Assembly: GCA_032158295.1 (NCBI GenBank)
Contig: CM063245.1
Coordinates: 1,302,001-1,366,000 of the forward strand
From: Pycnopodia helianthoides
Taxonomy: Eukaryota; Echinodermata; Asteroidea; Forcipulatida; Asteriidae
Length of the DNA: 64,000 bases
Direction of reading: 5' to 3'
Shown: positions 55,013 through 64,000 of the stretch, one piece after another
Numbering within the stretch: position 1 is the stretch's first letter
How the letters are laid out: the number at the start of each line of letters is the position of its first letter
The notes under the pieces: generated by a model
Seen by the model: the letters and a program-made list of their open reading frames with translations, nothing else
Databases searched by the model: none
Told to the model about the DNA's origin: nothing
Made by a program: the position numbers and the translations under genes

Positions 55013-55242
55013 GTAAGAGCTTGAACAAAACACAGGAGAAGGGAACAGGGACGAGCCATGAGGAGAAATCAGCTGTTGTGAGGCACTTTAGACATTGTTT
55101 CACAAGTTGCAAATTGCCAGGTAAAAAAGAGATTATGTCTGCCCTAGCCTCAGATCCTACTCTGCAAGCAAGAACTTGGACCAACATCAAGGACTTCATC
55201 AGAAACTGCCTGTGTAAAAATGATCCCTTGGATTTTATCTAA
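55013..55242 (+). CDS. Last exon with C-terminal LPGKK module
   Basis: After ATTCGTTTTCAG the phase-1 frame runs 76 codons to TAA (55240-55242). It contains EEKSAVVRHFRHCF, then KLPGKKEIMSALASDPTLQA, then RTWTNIKDFIRN. The layout (acidic/Ala helix, xxPGKxxxxxxLxxxPxLxxRxWxxIKxxIxN) is that of a C-terminal module I recall in many uncharacterised metazoan proteins, some with BEN or zinc-finger domains and often transposon-related. It is probably a helical protein- or DNA-binding module. Degenerate copies follow downstream. Confidence 0.75.
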
Positions 55243-56194
55243 ATGTCAGTTCACCTGATCAGACCAGTTTGCCTGTTTCTTTGGTTTTTTTGATGGGGTA
55301 CTTGTTGCCAGGGTAAAATTTTAAAACTGTTTTCTCAGAAATACTCAGGGCAAAATCAGAACTTGAATAATTTGGTTTATTCATGCCAGAAATTATTGTA
55401 AATTGTTTTTTGCGTTTTTGGTGTTCTTTAAGAAAAGATAAGAAAACCAAGTTATATCGAGTGTCCTTAAGTTGTAGCTAGGACTTAAATTCTTCATCAA
55501 AAATCTTTAGGTGCTGCTACAGTCAGTGTTGTAACCTAATTGTCTTTTAATGGGCATTAGGAGAAAACAAATCATGTTGTAACCTTTGATGTGTGTGTGG
55601 GGGGGTCCTACTGGTCATACTACTGGCTGTAGATCATAAAATGAGTAGCTAAAGTACTTTATCATATGTGTTGAAGAATAGAAATTGAAGTGGGGTTCAA
55701 TTTGAAATTGTTTTGGACTATTTCTTAAAAAATAATGCACAGTTAAGATTTTATCTTAGGGATCAGTACAGGTTGACAAAAAAGAGAGATTAATCTGCTT
55801 AAGCCGTAGATCCCAATCTGAAAGCAAGAACTTGGACCAACACCAGTTCATTAGCAACTACATTTGTAAAAATGACCTTTAAATTTTATCTTTTAAGTGA
55901 TCCGTCTTTCTGACCTGTAAGCCTGTTTCCCTTGATTTTTCCTTGATTTTATTGTTTTATCGTAGACTGTTGAACAGCTACATTTGTATTTCTAAAAGTT
56001 AAAGAAGTTACTATTTGTAGTTTTGTTAGTTTGTTCATTGTTAGTAAAAATTAAAGAAATATTCCAAGTAAAATGCGAACAAAGCTTCTTCACATGCACA
56101 TTAACTTGGGATATCCATGTATTCAAGTCCGTGGTAATTGTAGTTGGCAGAACAAATTGTATATTTGTGCCCTCGAACAAAACTTAAGTAGCAA

Positions 56195-56357
56195 TACATG
56201 TACATTGTAAATGGTTGAGTAGTGCCAAACTCACTGGTGGTCTGCGCTTGCAGACAGTGTATACCGCCAGAAATGATACACTCCCTCCAAGCGCGGACCA
56301 CAAATGAGTTTGGTACCAGTCAACTGTGGACGGTACCGTCCACAGTTGACTGGTACC
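56195..56357. repeat. Hairpin with a 46-bp perfect palindrome
   Basis: Positions 56312-56357 are exactly self-complementary, centred on GGACGGTACCGTCC and ending GGTACC on both sides. Outer arms GGTCTGCGCTTGCAG and AGCGCGGACCAC extend pairing. Confidence 0.9.
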
Positions 56358-57039
56358 TGGTGCTGCAGTCAGTGGTGTAACCAAACAATTTCTTACAATG
56401 GGCAGTGTGGAAAATAAATCATGTTGTAACCTTTGACGGTTGGGGGGAGGGGGGCACGCATCTGCGGATCATAAAATGGGTAGCTAAACTGCTTCATCAT
56501 TGATGTGTTGAAGAATAGAATTTGAATTTTGAAATTGAATTTGAAGTGGGTTTCAATTTTGAAATTGTTTTGGACTGTATTTCTTTAAAAATAAAACAAA
56601 AGAGATTAGTCTGCTCTAGCCTCGGATCCCACTCTGCAAGCAAAAACTTTGACCAACATCAAAGAGTTCATTAGAAACTTTTTACATTTGTAAAAATTAC
56701 CTTTAATCTTTATCTTTTAAGTGATCCGTCTTTCTGACCTGTAAGCCTGTTTCTCTTGATTTTTCCTTGATTTTACTGTTTTATCTTGAACAGCTACATT
56801 TGTATTTCTAAAGTTAAAAAAGTTACTATTTGAAGTTTTGTTAGTTTGTTCATTGTTAGTAAAGATTAGTAAAAATTTAAGAAATATTCCAAGCAAAATG
56901 TGAACAAAGCTTCTTCACTTGCACATTAACTTGGGATATCCATGTATTCAAGTCCGTGGCAATTGTAGTTGGCAGAACAAATTGTATTTTTGTGCCTTTA
57001 AACTATACTAGTAGCAGTACATGTACATGTAATGTACAT

Positions 57040-57210
57040 TGTCCACGGTTGAGTAGTGCCAAACTCACTGGTAGTCTGCGCTTGCAGACAGTGTATCCCG
57101 CCAGACATGATGCACTGCCTGCAAGCGCGGACCACATATGAGTTTGGCACCAGTCAACTGTGGACGATACCGTCCACGGTTGACTGGTGCTGCAGTCAGT
57201 GGTGTATAAA
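57040..57210. repeat. Hairpin unit 2
   Basis: It has the same arrangement as 56195: GTCCACGGTTGAGTAGTGCC, GTCTGCGCTTGCAGACAG, GCAAGCGCGGACCACA, then GTCAACTGTGGACGATACCG. A truncated unit follows at 57405-57545. Confidence 0.85.
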
Positions 57211-57560
57211 CCAAACATTTTCTGGCAATGGGCAATTTGGAAAGAAAATCAAGTTGGAACCTTTGATATATGGAGGCATTGGTGTGCAAATAATGTGTGT
57301 GGGGGGTCCTGGTCATGCTACTGGCTTCAGTGCATCTGTATATCATAAAATGAGTAGCTTAAGTACATGTACATGCAGTAATGTACATGCAGTAATGTAC
57401 ATTGTCCACGGTTGAGTAGTGCCAAACTCACTGGTGGTCTGCGCTTGCAGACAGTGTATACCGCCAGACATGATGCCTGCGAGGACCACAAATGAGTTTA
57501 GTACCAGTCAACCATGGACGGTACTGTCCACAGTCGACTGGTACCTGGTGCTGCAGTCAG

Positions 57561-57563
<3 letters not shown>

Positions 57564-57597
<34 letters not shown>

Positions 57598-57740
57598 GAG
57601 CATTTATACCGCGCTATACAAAGAACAGAGCGCCTTACAAGTGGGGGGGGGGTGACAGTGGCATGTAAAATAAACCTAAATAAGACAAAAGATCACTAGA
57701 AGACAAAACCAAGACAGATTAAAAAGTAATGGTAAAGTAA
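57564..57740 (-). mobile_element. 5'-truncated LINE 3' end, minus strand
   Basis: On the minus strand it ends GGCGC...GCGGTATAAATGCTC followed by (TTA)n, a CR1/L2-like tail. AGTGG flanks both sides (57559-57563, 57741-57745), and the sister units lack it. Confidence 0.8.
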
Positions 57741-58449
57741 AGTGGTGTAACCAAACATTTTCTGACAATGGGCAGTCTGGAAAAAAATCGAGTTGGAACC
57801 TTTGATGTGGAGGGAAATAATGGGGGGGGGATCTGGCCAAGGCTACTGGCCTCAGCGCATCTGTAGATCATAAAATGAGTAGCTAAAAAACATTATCATG
57901 GATGTGTTCAAGAATAGAATTAAATATACTTGATGTGCTTGGTTAATGTTTGATTTTTTTCTGTATGTTTTTTAAATAATGCACAGTTAAGATTCATCTG
58001 AGGGATCAGTTTGACAGGTAAAAAAAAGATTAGTCTGCTCTAGTCTCAGATATCTCACTCTGCAAGCAAGAACTTGGGACCAACATCAAAGATTTCATCA
58101 GAAACTTCCTTTGTATGATCCCTTAGATTTAATCTTTTAAGGGATCCCTGAACTTGTAAATCTGTTTCCCTTGATTTTCCATGATTGTACTGTTTTATCT
58201 TAGACTGTCGAACAAATGTTTCTAAAAGTTACTGTTTGTATTTTGAACTAAAGTTTATTCATTTTGGCAAAATAAATTTAAAGGGCAAAATGTGAACAAA
58301 GCTTCTTCATTTGCACATTAACTTGGGATATCTATGTATGTATTCAAGTTCGTGGCAATATTGGAGTTGGGGGAACAAAGCGTCTCTCTTTGCCTTTGAA
58401 AAAAAATATAATATGAAAGTAGCAGTACATGTACATGTACATGTACACA

Positions 58450-58645
58450 TTGTCCACGGTTGAGTAGTGACAAACTCACTGGTGGTCTGCGCTTGCAGAC
58501 AGTGCTTACTGCCAGACATACACCGCTTGCAAGCGCGGACCACAAATAAGTTTGGTACCAGTCAACTGTGGACAGTACCGTCCACAGTTGACTGGTACCA
58601 AACTGGTGGTCCGCGCTTGCAGGCATTTGTACATGTGGCTGTGTC
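58450..58645. repeat. Hairpin unit 4, longest arms
   Basis: Around a centre near 58577 the arms GTTTGGTACCAGTCAACTGT and its inverse continue outward to GCAAGCGCGGACCAC and GGTCCGCGCTTGC, about 50 bp per arm with few mismatches. Confidence 0.85.
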
Positions 58646-58856
58646 CGAATAAACGGCTTTGGCTGTAAACACTTACCACACAACAAAAAAACAAAAACAA
58701 AAAACAAAACAAACAACAAATTTCGAAAAAACAACCAATAACAGTGTTATTGATTAGGTCCTCGGTTGATATATGTACCAACTAGGTCTACGTTTGAAGG
58801 TAACACACATGCGTCCACGGTTGAATGTTAAAATAGCGAATAATAAAAAAAGGGGT

Positions 58857-60200
58857 AACTAGAGCTTAAGTGTTTGTACAAACAAACACTGACGTGTTCG
58901 GCTATCAAAGGGGTCAGTGTTTAATTAAATCGATGAAAAGATTGTTGATAGCTTTAAAAATTTCATGGACAGTACATTTGTTACACAGGAAATAAATGCT
59001 AAGGTTACCACTTAACTTCTGCTTTCAACCGGAAGTCAAGGTCAATTGAGGTCACACCTTGTGTAGCGTTTGTTTATTTTTGGAAGACCTCTCCGATGAT
59101 GTATGGATTGTAAAAATCCATGCACGGTTCATAAGTTAAGAATTTTTAAAATATTAAATTTTATTTCAATTTAATTGAACACATGATGACGTCATTATGA
59201 CGCCAAGAAAGCGGTGTCTTCTACAGGTAAAGAGCTAACTATGTGCGGAGTTTGAAGGTTGCGTGATCTTGCAAAGTGTGTCTTTTGTTATCTGGCAAAA
59301 ATGATCACATTTGGATTTGACCAACACAGCCCATACAGCCTTGCTCTATGCATAGCCTAATGCCAAATGGACTTTGCCCCCCTGTGATCAGTAGAGCGGA
59401 AACAGCCAGCCACATTGCTTTAGCACTATCCACAGTTTAAACACGGGTAATCACACTCGTGGGCTTTAACGTCTGATTTCGACCGGAAGTTAAGGTCAAA
59501 TTGATATCATCTCTGTGCAAAAGTTTGAGAAAGCTCAAGGACCTACAACTTGATGTAAAAATTGTGACTAAAGAAAAATTAGTTCTTGAAATATGAATTT
59601 TTGAAATTTTCAACTTCCGATTTGAACCGGAAGTTAAGGTCAAATGGGTCAAGCTTTGTGTAAGGTTTGTTAAACTTTCAACGATCTGTCCAATGATGTG
59701 TTCGATTGTAAAAATCCAACATGCGGTTCACGAGTTATGATTTTTTACAAATATTAAACTTTGATTTATTGTAATTCAAAACCTGATGATGACATTCAAG
59801 TTAGTGTTGTCTTGACGTTAAGGTTCAAATGCCTGATGAGTTTCAATGTTCAATTAAATTTCAATCTTGAGTTATGCCGTAAATAAGCCCGAAAGTGATG
59901 TTTCTCAAGAAAAAAAACCCAAAGGCAAACTTCGACCCAGGGTAACGACCCGGAAGTAAAGGTCATACGATTTTGGTGTTAACTTTTCAAAGATTGCCCG
60001 TGTCTAGATCTATCATATGCCCAAATATGAATACTGTGGCTATATTCAGGGACATACAGGCATTGGCATGACGTCACTTTTTGCACTTAAATTTGCTTGT
60101 AATTTGACTTCTGTATCATCTGCTTGTTGTGATCTACCTACATGTAAAGTTTCAAGTTGATATAGGCCTCGCACCTATGCGTTTTTTTGTAGACAAAGCC
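58857..60200. mobile_element. Transposon-like block with repeated CCGGAAGT motifs
   Basis: It begins CTAGAGCTTAAGTGTTTGT, the inverse-type terminus also seen at 22740 and 24842. CCGGAAGT followed by (C/T/A)AAGGTCA recurs at about 59030, 59490, 59627 and 59950, each within a similar context (GTTCA(T/C)(A/G)AGTTA further on). There is no coding frame. The right end is not resolved. Confidence 0.45.
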
Positions 60201-60701
60201 CACCGAGAAGAAGAAAAACTATAAAAAAAAAATTAAAAAAACGAACAAAAACAATGAGTTATTCGCGCTGTTGCATGAACACCTCAATTAATAGTTATGT
60301 TCAATCGTTACTCGCTAGATTTGTTTGAGGTGGACTTTATTGGGGTTTTTCTTTATCGTAAGCCTAAACTATTCTATTTGGAATATTCTAAACTTAGTCC
60401 TCGGTTGGAGGCCAAAGCATGTGTGTGTGTGTGTGTTGGTACACGCAAAATAAACTTGATGGAACAGCCTAGTTGTTGTAAAACACTTGTTGGGTTATCT
60501 ACCTCCATGGGTTCAAATGGGTTATCATATCAATGTATAATTTATGACCTGTCTGGTTCATCATGGGCAGTTGCAAAGTTATGATAAGATTTTAAAATGG
60601 TGGCCATTTTGGATGCCATCTTGGTTTTCGGAGAGAGCTCCAGGGGAATTTTGGGAGACTATTGTTTTAGTATCATGAGTATATTAGGGAATGTTGGGCA
60701 C
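60201..60701. other. Stretch without a recognised gene
   Basis: A GT run at 60420-60435 and an AAATGGTGGCCATTTTGG near-palindrome at 60595 occur. The open frames (60297-60584, 60597-60848) show no known motif. Confidence 0.3.
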
Positions 60702-60817
60702 AATTGCAGAATACCCCGCCGGTTTGTGGCTACAGCGTTACAACGGTTAAAGAACGAGGCTCCATTGAAGCATGCAAGTGAGTGGCATGCAAGTGAGTGG
60801 CGGGGTGTTCTGCAATT
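60702..60817. repeat. 116-bp inverted-repeat unit
   Basis: AATTGCAGAATACCCCGCC at the left is inverted with one mismatch as GGCGGGGTGTTCTGCAATT at the right. A direct GCATGCAAGTGAGTG pair lies inside. Confidence 0.7.
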
Positions 60818-61129
60818 AGAATGTATTAAGGCTCACCTAATCCTGTAGGTGTCTGGTGCAGCCGGCCGACGACTGAGCCTCGACTAGTCTATAGTGAACT
60901 GCAGTAGTGTCGTGGCGCTCTCCCACAAAAATGTTCACAATAAGATGATACAAACGACGGAGAATACACGTTGAACTTGGAGTTGTTGGAGGAGTGGTTG
61001 AGGGACTCCAAAAGAAAAGCTCCAAAATTAATCCAATGAACATGTACTTTCCAACAAACAACTCACACTCAAAACGCAGGTATGCAAAACTCTTCTGTAT
61101 GTGTCTCGTCCGTGTGTACACACTGTACA

Positions 61130-61259
61130 ATTCGCGAGCGAAGTGGTGACGTCATTGAGGTGACCTCAGGGCGTTTCCATAACGACCGGATCACGCGCTG
61201 TGCGACCTGTGTGTGGGATCCAAGATCCACATGTCATACACACACACACGCCGAGAAAC
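61130..61259 (+). promoter_or_regulatory. CpG-rich promoter-like stretch
   Basis: GC and CpG content rise sharply (CGCGAGCG, AACGACCGGATCACGCGC). A TGACGTCA element lies at about 61147, and the stretch runs straight into an ATG in the context AACATGGCGGCG. No TATA box is evident. The call is from composition and position only. Confidence 0.35.
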
Positions 61260-61496
61260 ATGGCGGCGACGCATTACGGTATGGTAGTTTTTTTTGCTGA
61301 TTATCCCAAAGCGATTCGTCGTGGTGAAATTGCCCTAAAATCCAATCATCTGGTGAAGTTTCATTTCGACAATACAACAGGGCAATTCCTTGGAAGTGTT
61401 CAAGCTAGTCAGCGTGACTGTCACGGGTCGACATGTATAGCACGCCTATTGGTGCAAAATAAGCTGAACATTTACAAGGCACTATGGCATGCCTGA
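61260..61496 (+). CDS. Probable first exon, N-terminal domain of uncharacterised family
   Basis: The frame runs from ATGGCGGCG for 78 codons to TGA. The start MAATHYGMVVFFADYP and following alternating hydrophobic residues (LVKFHFDNTTGQFLGSVQAS) recall the small N-terminal beta domain of uncharacterised metazoan proteins whose second half resembles the VQVAYKSNHRKAEII block at 7.7 kb. The C-terminal part is less protein-like, so the real exon may end within it, although no strong donor is visible. Confidence 0.4.
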   Translation: MAATHYGMVVFFADYPKAIRRGEIALKSNHLVKFHFDNTTGQFLGSVQASQRDCHGSTCIARLLVQNKLNIYKALWHA

Positions 61497-62025
61497 TGGT
61501 GCATAAAATATGTACATAAAGTGCATAAAGTATGTACATGTCGCTACAAGTATGTCGTTCTTGGCACATTCCTGAACATATCCTGCAAAAATCAGCTTGT
61601 TATGAGCTAATGCTCTTGGCCTATTATCTGACTTTGACATCTTGGTGATTTACTTGTGTTTGGTACAAGCCTCTGTAGGTTTGGACATGTGTTTTTACCG
61701 GTAGCCTACTGTTGCCGAAAGTTATTCTCTGAGTGAGATAATATCTGTCTCTAGCTGTTATGTACCTTACAGCAGGTTTGTTTAGTCACTAGTGGTACGG
61801 AAGTCCGTTGCGCTATAATAGATTTGAAAATAGGGTGTCCAAATTTGACTGGTTTGAAAAACAGGGTGTCCACACTCCACACAGGCTCGCGTAACCAGGA
61901 TTTTTTTTTGGGGGGGGGGGGCGAATGTGAAAGAAAAAGTACATCGGTGGGTTAGCACAGCAACGCAGCAACGCCCCCCCCCCCCCCCCCCGGTTAATGG
62001 CCTGATCGAGACCATGTCTAGTCCA
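61497..62025. other. Stretch without a recognised gene
   Basis: T/G run at 61902-61921 and C run at 61975-61991 oppose one another 55 bp apart, a hAT-subterminal style feature. The ORFs across them are low-complexity artefacts. Confidence 0.4.
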
Positions 62026-62162
62026 AGTTTTCTCGAGACCCAGATGGCCGATCGATCTCAAACTTCTACAGGTTTGTCAGTTTATGTATATGGTGGATTA
62101 TATAAAGTGCTTACACTGCCAGCAACTGTTTTGTTAGCAAAAACCAATTCTGTATTGTTCCT
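62026..62162. mobile_element. TTAA MITE, family A (right-half fragment)
   Basis: From CTCGAGACCCAGATGGCCG to TGTATTGTTCCT it matches the right half of 16664-17049. The flank TTTA would be a mutated TTAA. Confidence 0.85.
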
Positions 62163-62209
62163 TTTATGATTCACATCATCTTTCAATGCCTGTCCTCCAC
62201 CCTCCGTAC

Positions 62210-62522
62210 AAAGGACACAGGACACAGGCAATGGATGATGCACAACAGACAATAGACAACGCACAATAGCCAATACACAACAGACAACGCAAAATACCTG
62301 CAGAAAATCTACTAGACAATAGACAAAAGACAATGCACAACATACAATGGACACAGGACACAACAGACAATTGACAATACAAAACAGACAATAGACAACG
62401 CACAATACACAACAGACAATGCAAAATGCCTGCAGAAAATCTACAAGACAATAGACAAAAGACAATGCACAACATACAATGGACAACATACAATGGACAA
62501 TGCCTGCAGAAAATCTTCAAAA
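62210..62522. repeat. CA/A-rich minisatellite
   Basis: Words ACAATAGACAA, ACAATGCACAA and ACAACAGACA repeat with a longer period of roughly 115 bp marked by CCTGCAGAAAATCT at about 62297, 62420 and 62504. The plus strand is strongly depleted in T. Long minus-strand frames through it are repeat artefacts. Confidence 0.85.
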
Positions 62523-63264
62523 CAATGTAATTACAAAAGCACACAGGTATTATAGCATAATAGAGTTGTTTCTTGTTTCACTTGATCATTAAAATATGTA
62601 TTTATTTCACACTTTAAGACATACATGGATAGTGTTCAACTACCTGGCAAAAGAACGTTAAAACTTACTGTACACATTCCACAATAAACCAATTCAAATT
62701 AAAAAATTAAGTAAATGATATACGAGGTTATGAGCATTGATAGCAATGAAATACATTTACTAAAAGATAACACTATAAGACAAACAGACCACTATGAAAG
62801 CAGAGTGTTGCTACATGCATTGGTTTGATGACATTAGTCGAGAACAGGGTGGACCACGTGAAGGTTGTCATCTCCCACCCCACAACAGATACTTGTACAC
62901 AATTACAAGAGATACTGATCCCAGTGTGCCACACAAAATATTTACAACGCTTAATTAAACACAATTCAAAACCAGGTACATGTATTGTAATTAAAAACCT
63001 TAACGAGTACTCAAAAACACCCTCAAATACTGCCTTTCATATACAACTGCATAAAACTGTTGCAAGTTCATTATAATACCTTGTGAAAGAGTTACCTACT
63101 GGTCCCAAAAAAGTGACACAAATTATTTACATGTACCTCAAAACAGAAACTTGTAAACTACTATACCGTTTGGACGAATAATTGAATGACAGCGTGCCAC
63201 ATAAAATAAAACCTAGTAATAACTAGCACTCAAATACACTGCCTACAAGCTTGTAGTCGCGCAT
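62523..63264. other. AT-rich stretch, nothing recognised
   Basis: No exon or element ends were identified. Confidence 0.4.
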
Positions 63265-63572
63265 ATTTGTAATGAGTTTACTTCATTACAAATAACCTTA
63301 AATTGTTTCATATTTTGTAATGAGCAACATCATTACAAACGAACGTACGATGTTTCATGCTTGTAATGAGGTACTTCATTACATGCATAAAACTTTGACA
63401 CACTTGCAATGAGGTACTTCATTGCAAGCATGATTGTAATGAAGTACATGTACCTCATTACAAACAAGCAATCTTTTATGTGAATACATGTACTTGTAAG
63501 GAAAGTACCTCATTACAAGTATGTACATGTATTCTGTCGACATACTTGTAATGAAGTACCTCATTACAAGTA
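63265..63572. repeat. Array of seven palindromes
   Basis: Variants of CTTGTAATGARGTACYTCATTACAAG occur at 63265-63293, 63314-63340, 63359-63386, 63403-63428, 63434-63463, 63491-63521 and 63543-63572. The last is a 30-bp palindrome with one mismatch. The spacers of unrelated sequence are 6-27 bp. Confidence 0.9.
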
Positions 63573-64000
63573 AGCTGACAATTGTGAATGAGTTACGACT
63601 TCATTCAGAGTGTAATATTTAAGCCATGGGGATAAATATTGTTCCCAGTTTTAAGTGAGATCTATTTCAAAACCTTTAAAACCTTTAAATACATGTCAAC
63701 CATAGCACACGTCACTTCAAGAATCAATTGACTGGCCGAACAACTTTTAAATTCGAGACTACAAACTGATAAAGAAAACATCCACTCCTGTTTTTACATT
63801 ATTACTGAAGTTCTTTCCATAAGCATCAAGTTACACATCCACCTTATTGTTCAACGAGAAAAAAAACCTTTTGCAAGTGAGCTCCATCTGCAGATGAAAT
63901 CTGGATGATCAAGCTGTAATGTCAAGATCCATGGGAAGATTCATCCGCACTGACAATCTCAAAATAATTGTTCAAAGTTGTTCACATGCTCTTGGAACAA
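63573..64000. other. Stretch without a recognised gene
   Basis: No feature recognised up to the window edge. Confidence 0.35.

Larger units (their letters stand above)
55500..58640 (+). repeat. Tandem array of last-exon, 3' flank and hairpin units
   Basis: Units repeat in order: decayed last-exon sequence (about 55795, 56600, 58020; GCAAGAACTTGGACCAACA variants), 3' flank (CTTCTTCACATGCACATTAA variants near 56080, 56905, 58290), a hairpin with GCGCGGACCAC arms, and GTGCTGCAGTCAGTGGTG then GTAACCTTTGA. Stops and frameshifts make the exon copies pseudo-exons. Confidence 0.8.

Noticed and set aside
57056..58734. Several ORFs with recurring CACRQC and QLWTV peptides
   Set aside because: They are translations of the hairpin repeats in both orientations.
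61782..62061. Gly-rich minus-strand ORFs
   Set aside because: They are produced by opposed G and C runs, with no protein signature.
62082..62544. Two overlapping minus-strand open frames of 122 and 135 codons, Cys/Leu/Val-rich, looking like membrane proteins
   Set aside because: They are translations of the CA-rich minisatellite read backwards. The residue pattern follows the repeat period.
63241..63580. CRISPR-like array (regular palindromic repeats with spacers)
   Set aside because: Spacing and unit length are irregular, units are full palindromes, and the DNA is clearly animal. There are no cas-like genes.

Overview
The window is animal genomic DNA: AT-rich, intron-bearing, and dominated by transposable-element debris. 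Several of the short inverted-repeat elements, including one whose termini begin AGGCAGTGGACAC, match my recollection of repeats in sea stars, so an echinoderm (probably an asteroid) is my best guess. That rests on memory, not a search. No rRNA, tRNA or CRISPR was seen. The longest open frames are short because genes here are split into small exons, so most calls below come from splice-site and reading-frame reconstruction by eye.

Layout. Positions 1-6.1 kb hold an inverted-repeat element, a TTAA-flanked MITE, and a MITE nested inside another element. From 7.4 to 13.1 kb there is a decayed multi-exon gene whose last coding block is split by a 1.05-kb non-autonomous hAT element, followed by a broken hAT (ZMYM1-like) transposase. 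From 13.35 to 40.28 kb, on the minus strand, runs a gene model for a single-pass membrane protein: a Ser/Thr-rich stalk, a transmembrane exon, a Cys-rich juxtamembrane exon, then a cytoplasmic tail made of many tiny exons that almost all begin and end in phase 1 and have multiplied as tandem cassettes. Its introns contain a CR1/L2-type reverse-transcriptase remnant, LINE 3' ends, a THAP fragment, a gag-like pseudogene and several MITEs.

From 46.0 to 55.24 kb on the plus strand there is a second multi-exon gene with an acidic and basic N-terminal part and a C-terminal module of about 55 residues containing LPGKK and ARTW. One of its exons is duplicated almost exactly, and a 3.88-kb transposon carrying 412-bp and 60/180-bp tandem arrays lies between the two copies. 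Its last exon and 3' flank are repeated as degenerate tandem units to 58.6 kb, each with a long hairpin. At 58.8-60.2 kb there is a transposon-like block with repeated CCGGAAGT-NAAGGTCA motifs. At 61.26 kb a GC-rich, promoter-like stretch precedes a likely first exon. The right edge has a CA-rich minisatellite and an array of seven palindromes.

The most interesting structures are the symmetric-exon cassette array of the membrane protein, three related TTAA MITE families sharing a conserved inner core (with one insertion site proven against an intact copy), the hAT insertion in the 8.7-kb gene, and the palindrome and hairpin arrays at 56-58.6 kb and 63.3-63.6 kb.
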